From assembly GCA_964431655.1 (NCBI GenBank), contig CAYSKJ010000152.1, forward strand, positions 1 to 7,447: a stretch of DNA of 7,447 nt, given 5' to 3'. Origin of the DNA: CAYMEV01 sp964431655 [NCBI: uncultured bacterium]. GTDB taxonomy: Bacteria > CAYMEV01. A program made the position numbers and the translations under genes. Below, in pieces: positions 1 to 5,237 of the stretch (position 1 is its first letter; each line of letters starts with the position of its first letter). The notes below the pieces were generated by a model, which ran no database searches, was not told the DNA's origin, and saw nothing but the letters and a program-made list of their open reading frames with translations.

Positions 1-6
1 GCTATT

Positions 7-618
7 ATGTCAGGCAATCTTGAAATACTGGTACTGTGCCCAGAACCAGGCTCCATTCAAGCAGATGAGGCAGAGATAATTACTTTGAAAACACCACTTG
101 AGCCCGCTGCAGAAATCAAGCATTACTGGGACGGAAACTCAGTCTTTTATGGCTCACCCGAAGATGGAGCTCCATTTATGAAATTTGGCCACAGGGACTA
201 CAGGGAGATGTTCTATAAAGGGAAAAAAAGCGCGCTTAATTCCTTTAAGAAGGAGGGAGAAAGCTGGGCTTGCGTTATAGACGGAGTCCTTTACCTGGAG
301 GCAGAAGAAATAGCATCACCTGTAGCTGAATGCAGGTTTCGGACCTACAAGTCAGAAAAGGGTGAGGAGCGCTCCGCCCTGATGTGCAGGAGACTGGAAG
401 AAGGAGAAGACTGGTACTTCAAAGGCCATGATAATAGAGTATACCGGCAGGATGAAGACGGCTCTTTAAGTCAGGAGGGCTGGATGAGCTGGCATATTGC
501 ATCATTGCCTTCCGGTGAAAAAATCCTTTTGCTGATGGCCAGGGGTATGGACAGCCACGCTCTCTGGACAGGCACTTACAGCGGTAAACGATACACAGGC
601 AGAGAGGCAGATTTATAA
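7..618 (+). CDS. Hypothetical soluble protein, possibly 5'-partial
   Basis: I do not recognise this 203-residue product. It has no signal peptide, no membrane segment and no obvious catalytic motif. It is rich in acidic and aromatic residues (for example EGEDWYFKGHD at about 131-141 and EGWMSWHI at about 157-164), and alternating hydrophobic stretches suggest a beta-rich cytoplasmic protein. The ATG at 7 is the first in-window start. The two codons before it (GCT ATT) are also open, and only six bases are visible upstream, so neither a ribosome binding site nor an in-frame upstream stop can be checked; the true start may lie outside the window. The frame ends at TAA 616-618 and converges on the BLUF-EAL gene. 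Protein-like composition and the absence of a better competing frame support it being a real gene. Function is unassigned. Confidence 0.7.
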   Translation: MSGNLEILVLCPEPGSIQADEAEIITLKTPLEPAAEIKHYWDGNSVFYGSPEDGAPFMKFGHRDYREMFYKGKKSALNSFKKEGESWACVIDGVLYLEAEEIASPVAECRFRTYKSEKGEERSALMCRRLEEGEDWYFKGHDNRVYRQDEDGSLSQEGWMSWHIASLPSGEKILLLMARGMDSHALWTGTYSGKRYTGREADL

Positions 619-777
619 TAAAACACCGACTGCGTTGATTTGCACCTATGTCGTAATGCCCCGACGAGGGACAGAATTCCCATTATGATCAGGAATAATA
701 TTTGATATAAATTATGCAGATCAGTCTGTCTGTGTGAAATATAATATTTCCAAAATTATTCCTTTGTGCAGTTTGAT
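619..777. other. Convergent intergenic region, no clear terminator
   Basis: This 159-bp gap separates the 3' ends of two converging genes. The only notable structure is a perfect AT-rich inverted repeat at 736-750 (GAAATAT, one central base, ATATTTC). Weak 4-5 bp stems occur around 634-690 (for example ATTCC/GGAAT), but none is GC-rich and followed by a T-run on either strand. No intrinsic terminator can be assigned with confidence, and I see no gene here. Confidence 0.5.
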
Positions 778-2022
778 CTATTCAGGCATGAAGAAGTCTG
801 TTTGCAGTTTTTCAAGCGCAGGCCTGGCAAGCAGAAAACCCTGGAAATATTCTATTCCCTGGTTTCTTAGCCAGATATACTCCTCAACGGTCTCAACGCC
901 TTCTGCTATAATATCTATACCCAGCTCAATGCAGGTTCTGATAATACCATGTATAATTGCCTGCCTTGGACCGTTTCTGTCAATATTTCTAATCAGCATC
1001 ATATCAAGCTTGACAAAGTCAGGCTGATATTCTGCCAGCAGGTTCAGACCCGCATACCCCGCACCAAAATCATCCAGGGCAAAAACCATTCCAGAACGAC
1101 GATAATCCAGAATATTTTCCCGAAACTCTTTATAGTCCCTGATTATTTCGCTCTCCAATATCTCAAGAATAATGTCTGAGGGCGCCATATCGTTATCTTC
1201 AGCAGATTTAAGTATAGATGCTATGGCAGTAGGCGAGCTTTTAAGGCTGGAAGGAGGGAAATTTATATTTAATTTCGTTTTAATTCCCAGCCTTCTCGCC
1301 ATGGAAACAGCATCTATGCGGCATTGCTCATGAAATTGGGGCCTGTCCTCAACAGGTATATTTTCCAGTATGAATTCTGCAGGCTGATTTTGTCTCCCCC
1401 TCAGCAATGCCTCATAGCTGTAGATTGCCCTTGAAGGGAAATGCAATATCGGTTGAAAGGCAAAGGAATAAAAAGTATCGGTAAGGACAGCCCTGGATTC
1501 TGAAATAATACGATCAGGTACAACAGGTGAAGGACCTGAAATTGTTGAACGCCAGTAGCCATCTCTGAAGGCAGAGATTATTTTTCGGGCTCGCCCTGGG
1601 CTTATATTCAAAAAGGTCTCTTTTTTAGAAAAAAAATCGCTTATGCCAATTATCTGGTCCAGCTGTTCGGCTGAAACATCAGCATATCCCATTGTCCATT
1701 CGCCGAAGGAACGTTCTGCAACAGGCTCTCGAATAATTAGGGTTATGCTTTCATGACGCTTATCATTGGTAATATCTGCAAAAAGTTCATCGACAATAAA
1801 CGCATCACCCTCAAGAACCTGCAGAAAACTTCCTTCGATATACAAAAGAATACCAGTGATGTTATTTTTTGAATTATGTTTCCTTGCTTTTCTTAAAAGG
1901 CTGTTAAGCTCTTCCGTTTTCATGGGATTTATTGCCGCAGAGCAGTATATAAGGTGGATAAGCCCGGCTTCCTTTACAGAACTGTATTTTCCAATAATTT
2001 CCCCCGGCCTTTTAGTAATCAT
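778..2022 (-). CDS. BLUF-EAL blue-light-regulated c-di-GMP phosphodiesterase
   Basis: This 414-residue cytoplasmic protein has an N-terminal BLUF flavin photoreceptor domain (about 20-115) and a C-terminal EAL domain (about 182-410). The predicted role is blue-light-controlled hydrolysis of cyclic di-GMP to pGpG. BLUF residues seen are Tyr26, Asn50, Gln68, Trp109 and Met111. Each is offset by exactly five from AppA Y21, N45, Q63, W104 and M106, so the FAD hydrogen-bond switch looks intact. EAL residues seen are Glu204 in YEALLRG, Asn253 in NIN, Glu287 and Glu290 in EILE, Asp317-Asp318 in DDFG, Lys338, Glu374 and Gln394. This is the full metal- and substrate-binding set, unlike the degenerate EAL of E. 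coli BluF (YcgF) and more like Klebsiella BlrP1. There is no GGDEF domain and no membrane segment. The ATG at 2022 precedes the BLUF fold by about 20 residues. It has no Shine-Dalgarno, and a promoter ends only about 10 bp upstream. No other ATG, GTG or TTG lies in frame before Met34, which is already inside BLUF. Confidence 0.93.
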   Translation of the reverse strand: MITKRPGEIIGKYSSVKEAGLIHLIYCSAAINPMKTEELNSLLRKARKHNSKNNITGILLYIEGSFLQVLEGDAFIVDELFADITNDKRHESITLIIREPVAERSFGEWTMGYADVSAEQLDQIIGISDFFSKKETFLNISPGRARKIISAFRDGYWRSTISGPSPVVPDRIISESRAVLTDTFYSFAFQPILHFPSRAIYSYEALLRGRQNQPAEFILENIPVEDRPQFHEQCRIDAVSMARRLGIKTKLNINFPPSSLKSSPTAIASILKSAEDNDMAPSDIILEILESEIIRDYKEFRENILDYRRSGMVFALDDFGAGYAGLNLLAEYQPDFVKLDMMLIRNIDRNGPRQAIIHGIIRTCIELGIDIIAEGVETVEEYIWLRNQGIEYFQGFLLARPALEKLQTDFFMPE

Positions 2023-2031
2023 ACATTAACA

Positions 2032-2059
2032 ATAATACCCGGGCAGTAAAATAAGTCAA
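2032..2059 (-). promoter_or_regulatory. Putative sigma70-type promoter of BLUF-EAL gene
   Basis: Read on the minus strand, TTGACT (2054-2059) is followed by a 16-bp spacer and TATTAT (2032-2037). Each hexamer matches the housekeeping consensus at five of six positions. The expected transcription start is near 2024-2027, only about 2-5 nt before the ATG at 2022, implying a leaderless or nearly leaderless mRNA. This fits the missing Shine-Dalgarno. It is a sequence match only; the start has not been mapped. Confidence 0.6.
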
Positions 2060-2068
2060 TAATACTGA

Positions 2069-2083
2069 TATCTTTTAAAGATA
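2069..2083. promoter_or_regulatory. Perfect 15-bp palindrome between divergent promoters
   Basis: TATCTTT and AAAGATA flank one central T, giving perfect 7-bp arms. The centre at 2076 lies about 51 bp upstream of the predicted BLUF-EAL start and about 59 bp upstream of the predicted start of the divergent OmpA-like gene. It could bind a dimeric regulator acting on both. The region is very AT-rich, so chance occurrence is possible, and the regulator is unknown. Confidence 0.35.
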
Positions 2084-2100
2084 ATAAACAAAATAATATA

Positions 2101-2128
2101 TTGTAACAGCTAATTTTTGATCTACAAT
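2101..2128 (+). promoter_or_regulatory. Putative promoter of OmpA-like gene
   Basis: TTGTAA (2101-2106), a 16-bp spacer and TACAAT (2123-2128) resemble a housekeeping promoter, with 4/6 and 5/6 matches. The predicted start is near 2135, giving a leader of about 29 nt that contains the strong ribosome binding site at 2150-2155. Confidence 0.45.
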
Positions 2129-2149
2129 TAAAGCTTAGTAATCATTATT

Positions 2150-2155
2150 AGGAGG
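2150..2155 (+). promoter_or_regulatory. Strong ribosome binding site selecting a TTG start
   Basis: AGGAGG lies 8 nt before the TTG at 2164-2166. The next in-frame ATG (2194) would be 38 nt away and would remove the Asn-Arg N-region of the signal peptide. The site therefore supports initiation at TTG. Confidence 0.8.
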
Positions 2156-2163
2156 AAAATAAA

Positions 2164-3375
2164 TTGAACAGGATCTTTATTTTTATTTCATTAATGCTGA
2201 TTTTCAGCTTTCTGTTATTTGCACAGCAGGAGGACAGCCTTATAAATCTGCTTTCCCTGCAGGAGGGAGCCCTTCCTGTAGTATCTCCCGAGAATTATCC
2301 GGGATGGCCGGCTGAGGCTCTTCTTGATGAAAGCCCCTCATCAGGCTATGCATCAAATCTGGGAAAGATACTAAATAATGCCTTTGTCTTTGAGTTACTT
2401 CAAAGTGCCGAGATATTAAGATTCGAGTTTGATAATGCCTCCATAGATGCTGAAGGAGCTGATGCCAGGGATATTCTGGTGGAAATATCCAATGAATCCC
2501 CGCAATCGGGATTTGAGGCAGTATTGAAGGCAAGCCTTTCTTCAAAAAAAGATGGCCAGGCATTCAGGCCCGACAAAAAAGTCAAAGGCCGTTTTGTAAG
2601 GCTTACTATCCTGAATAACCACGGTTCTGAAGAATATACAGAACTGTTTTCTTTCCGCGGTTACGGAATCAAACCAGAAATCCTGAGTCCTCTTGATAAT
2701 ATTTCGGGAACTTATGATACTGATTATTCCAAATTTCATGTAAGACAGCAGGGGACTTCGCTTACAGGCTGTTATGAATACAGTGAAGGGCTTCTGGACG
2801 GTCTAATAGAAGGGAGATTGATGAAAATCACATGGCGGGAAGGAGATGCAGGCGGTCCAGCTGTAATGGTATTTTCTCCCGATGGCACTAAATTTAACGG
2901 CTTCTGGTGGCATCAGGGCAATGAAGGTTCAGATCCTGACGGTAAATGGGATGGGATAAAAATAAGCTCAGAGATTGGAGGCTGTCCTCACTGGTCCGGC
3001 TCCCTGGGCAGTCAGCTTAAAGGCCAGCTTGAAAGCGGTGGAAGGGCAAGGGTTTACGGCATACTCTTTGACTTGAATAAAGCAGTAATAAGGGATGAAT
3101 CAAGACCGGTACTGGAAGAGATGGCAGTAATGCTTCAGAATGAACCTGAATGGAGACTTCTTATTGAGGGGCATACAGACTCTTCCGGTTCATCTGAATT
3201 CAACCGGAGCCTTTCTTTAAAGAGAGCTGAAGCAGTTATGAACTACCTGGTTAAGGCAGGAATAAACAAAGAAAGGCTTGAAACAAAGGGACTCGGTTCA
3301 AGCATGCCCGTGGCAGATAATCACACTGAAGCAGGTAGAGCCCAAAACCGAAGGGTAGAACTGGTAAAACAATAG
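2164..3375 (+). CDS. Exported discoidin-like / OmpA-domain envelope protein
   Basis: This 403-residue protein is predicted to be exported to the periplasm or outer envelope and anchored to peptidoglycan. A Sec signal peptide occupies residues 1-20, with a hydrophobic Ile/Phe/Leu core and probable cleavage after Ala20 (LFA-QQ). Residues about 33-168 resemble a discoidin/F5-8 type C carbohydrate-binding fold: a LLDESPSSGYAS start and a GRFVRLTI...FSFRGYG end. Residues about 178-268 form a Gly/aromatic beta-rich module (SGTYDTDY, GTSLTGCYEY, DGTKFNGFWW), perhaps lipocalin-like. Residues about 294-403 are an OmpA C-terminal domain. Asp339 (in GHTDSSG) and Arg354 (in LSLKRA) have the same 15-residue spacing as the diaminopimelate-binding D271/R286 of Acinetobacter OmpA, and the C-terminal GRAQNRRVE motif is present. 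There is no N-terminal transmembrane barrel. Translation starts at TTG, chosen from the AGGAGG 8 nt upstream. The gene is divergent from BLUF-EAL. The OmpA call is firm; the two N-terminal domain calls are tentative. Confidence 0.9.
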   Translation: MNRIFIFISLMLIFSFLLFAQQEDSLINLLSLQEGALPVVSPENYPGWPAEALLDESPSSGYASNLGKILNNAFVFELLQSAEILRFEFDNASIDAEGADARDILVEISNESPQSGFEAVLKASLSSKKDGQAFRPDKKVKGRFVRLTILNNHGSEEYTELFSFRGYGIKPEILSPLDNISGTYDTDYSKFHVRQQGTSLTGCYEYSEGLLDGLIEGRLMKITWREGDAGGPAVMVFSPDGTKFNGFWWHQGNEGSDPDGKWDGIKISSEIGGCPHWSGSLGSQLKGQLESGGRARVYGILFDLNKAVIRDESRPVLEEMAVMLQNEPEWRLLIEGHTDSSGSSEFNRSLSLKRAEAVMNYLVKAGINKERLETKGLGSSMPVADNHTEAGRAQNRRVELVKQ

Positions 3376-3386
3376 ATTTTTACCAG
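3361..3386 (+). terminator. Hairpin straddling stop codon of OmpA-like gene
   Basis: CTGGTAAAA (3361-3369) and TTTTACCAG (3378-3386) form a perfect 9-bp stem with an 8-nt loop containing the TAG stop. It is followed by CCCC rather than a T-run, so it is not a canonical intrinsic terminator. It may stabilise the 3' end or be part of alternative folding with 3414-3426. Confidence 0.35.
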
Positions 3387-3413
3387 CCCCTATAAAGTAG
3401 CAGAATATCTATG

Positions 3414-3426
3414 TTTTACGGTAAAA
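3414..3426. repeat. Palindrome TTTTAC-G-GTAAAA
   Basis: This is a perfect 6-bp inverted repeat around one base, in the gap between the OmpA-like and transporter genes. Its GGTAAAA half (3420-3426) is also exactly complementary to TTTTACC at 3378-3384, so it could compete with the upstream hairpin. It may be no more than local AT-rich symmetry. Confidence 0.3.
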
Positions 3427-3471
3427 TTTAAAACTTCAGGATAAATGTACAGGGTTCTTAAAAGCAATTTC

Positions 3472-3500
3472 TTGACTACTACTATTTTTTTCAGCATGAT
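3472..3500 (+). promoter_or_regulatory. Possible promoter of Na/Pi cotransporter gene
   Basis: TTGACT (3472-3477, 5/6 match) and CATGAT (3495-3500, 4/6 match) are separated by 17 bp. The predicted start is near 3507, leaving a leader of about 49 nt. The 180-bp gap after the preceding gene makes a separate promoter plausible. No convincing PhoB-box (CTGTCAT-like) repeats were seen. Confidence 0.35.
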
Positions 3501-3555
3501 TTAAGGGATTACAGGAACCGGCATTATATGCAATAAAGGAAAGCAGAAATAATAA

Positions 3556-5217
3556 ATGGACTGGAAGACTGTTATTTTCCAGGCCGCTGGCGGTCTGGGG
3601 CTTTTCCTCATGGGAATGAAAATCATGAGTGAGGGGATGCAGAGGTCTGCAGGCGACGGCCTAAGAAAAATACTCAGAATTCTGACCTATAACAGGTTTG
3701 TAAGTGTATTGGTCGGTTTTGTTATTACTGCCATAATACAGTCCAGCAGTGCTACGTCGGTAATGGTTGTCGGCTTTGTAAATGCAACGCTTATGACCGT
3801 CAAACAGGCCATAGGGGTTGAACTTGGGGCCGCAGTAGGCACAACGGTCACTGGATGGATAGTCACACTGGACATAGCATCCTATTCCATGCCGGTCATA
3901 GGTTTAGGAGTTCTGATAAGGCTTTTCTCAAAGAATAAAACCAGGCAGTATTTCGGAGAAGTCCTGTTCGGGTTCGGTATCCTTTTTCTCGGTATGGATG
4001 CAATGAAACACGGCTTTGCTACCCTGCGGGATAATCAGTATTTCATCGAAACCTTCAAGATGATTGATGGTGATACTATTGGTTCTGTTTTTCTGGGTAT
4101 CCTGGCCGGAACAGTTGTAACAGCTGTACTGCAGTCAAGCTCTGCTCTGGTTGGAATAATACTTGCACTGGCATCCCAGAACCTGATAAATTTTGAAGGT
4201 GCCCTGGCAGTAGTAATGGGAGGAAATATCGGTACTACAGTGACCGGGATCCTGGCGAGCATCGGAGGTTCGACAAATGCCAAGAGAGCTGCCCTCGCAC
4301 AGACACTGTTCAAGTTCTTCGGGGTAATACTGGTGATACTTGTCTTCTATCCCTTCCGGGATGCAGTTGATTATGTAACTCCGGGCGTTCCATCAAAATC
4401 AATCATGGTACACATTGCCATGGGCCATACAATATTCAACCTCTTAAACCTTGTTATCTTCCTGCCTCTTATTACACCCCTGACAAGGCTGGTATCAAAG
4501 ATTTTTCCGGATAAAGCCAGGCTTGATACAGATTTGCCTGAACAATTTGTAAATATTGATTACAAACTGATAGAAACGCCCTCCCTGGGAATACTGGAGT
4601 CTGAAAAAGAGATATCTGTAATGGGAAATTATGTGCTTTCAAACATGGAACTGCTGAAACAAATGAAATCACAGGACAGCAAGGATGTTTCTACAGTCTG
4701 CGACAAGATAATGAGAAACGAGGAGAAAATAGACAAATACCAGAAATATATCACTCAGTTTCTGGTAGCAGTATCTTCAAGAAGCCTGACAGACAAGGAT
4801 GCCCACACTGTGGGAAATTATATGGGACTTGCCCATAATCTCGAAAAACTGTCTGACTATACTGAAAAAATTGCTAAAATAATGGATAAAATATCCAGAA
4901 ACAAGCTTCAGCTCAATCCCAGCGGTATAAAAACGCTCAATATACTGATGGATGAAAATATGTCCTATTTTAAGAACTCCATGGATAATTTCAAAAATGA
5001 GATAATCGATGCATCCTATATAGAAAAATCCTATATAAGAAGCCGAAGGCTAAAAAAACTAGTAAAAGATGCTAAGATAAAGCACTTTGAAAGGCTCAGG
5101 GATAAACTGGTAAGCCATAAGGTATCTATTCACTTTGTAGATATGCTGAATAATTTTGAAGGCATGGCTTCCGAAAATTTCAATATTGCAGAGGCAGTAT
5201 CAGGAAAGAAATACTAG
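3556..5217 (+). CDS. Na/Pi cotransporter family protein with PhoU-like domain
   Basis: This 553-residue inner-membrane protein is of the NptA/YjbB type. The family moves inorganic phosphate coupled to sodium, and some members export phosphate. Residues 1-315 are hydrophobic and contain the two inverted Na_Pi_cotrans halves, each with its QSSSA signature (QSSSATS 62-68, QSSSAL 193-198) followed by a glycine loop (GAAVGTT 91-97, GGNIGTT 222-228). Residues about 350-545 are charged and helical and match a cytoplasmic PhoU-like regulatory domain. This is the full-length two-domain architecture. An in-frame TAA at 3553-3555 abuts the ATG, so no upstream extension is possible. The only purine-rich site (AAGGA, 3536-3540) is 15 nt away, which is longer than ideal. 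No pst/pho genes are nearby, so substrate and direction (uptake or efflux) rest on family membership. Its 3' end faces the C25 protease gene with 20 bp between stops. Confidence 0.93.
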   Translation: MDWKTVIFQAAGGLGLFLMGMKIMSEGMQRSAGDGLRKILRILTYNRFVSVLVGFVITAIIQSSSATSVMVVGFVNATLMTVKQAIGVELGAAVGTTVTGWIVTLDIASYSMPVIGLGVLIRLFSKNKTRQYFGEVLFGFGILFLGMDAMKHGFATLRDNQYFIETFKMIDGDTIGSVFLGILAGTVVTAVLQSSSALVGIILALASQNLINFEGALAVVMGGNIGTTVTGILASIGGSTNAKRAALAQTLFKFFGVILVILVFYPFRDAVDYVTPGVPSKSIMVHIAMGHTIFNLLNLVIFLPLITPLTRLVSKIFPDKARLDTDLPEQFVNIDYKLIETPSLGILESEKEISVMGNYVLSNMELLKQMKSQDSKDVSTVCDKIMRNEEKIDKYQKYITQFLVAVSSRSLTDKDAHTVGNYMGLAHNLEKLSDYTEKIAKIMDKISRNKLQLNPSGIKTLNILMDENMSYFKNSMDNFKNEIIDASYIEKSYIRSRRLKKLVKDAKIKHFERLRDKLVSHKVSIHFVDMLNNFEGMASENFNIAEAVSGKKY

Positions 5218-5237
5218 AACCTCACCCATTTATCAGC

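Noticed and set aside
736-750. GAAATAT/ATATTTC palindrome as an operator
   Set aside because: It lies between two converging gene ends with no promoter role evident. AT-rich symmetry of this size is expected by chance.
734-1179. Plus-strand open frames of 97 and 76 codons within the 3' part of the BLUF-EAL gene
   Set aside because: They are antisense to conserved EAL motifs (DDFG, AEGVET, QGF), have no ribosome binding site, and encode low-complexity Ser/Ile-rich products. They are shadow frames.
2240-2739. Minus-strand open frames opposite the OmpA-like gene
   Set aside because: They overlap each other in different frames, oppose a gene with a clear signal peptide and domains, and show no recognisable product.
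3480-3560. Pho-box-type control of the Na/Pi transporter
   Set aside because: No pair of CTGTCAT-like direct repeats at 11-bp spacing was seen upstream of the gene.
4035-4313. Minus-strand 92-codon frame opposite the transporter
   Set aside because: It is antisense to the QSSSA and GGNIGTT signatures. Its regular Thr/Pro/Val-rich product is what the reverse complement of membrane-segment codons gives.
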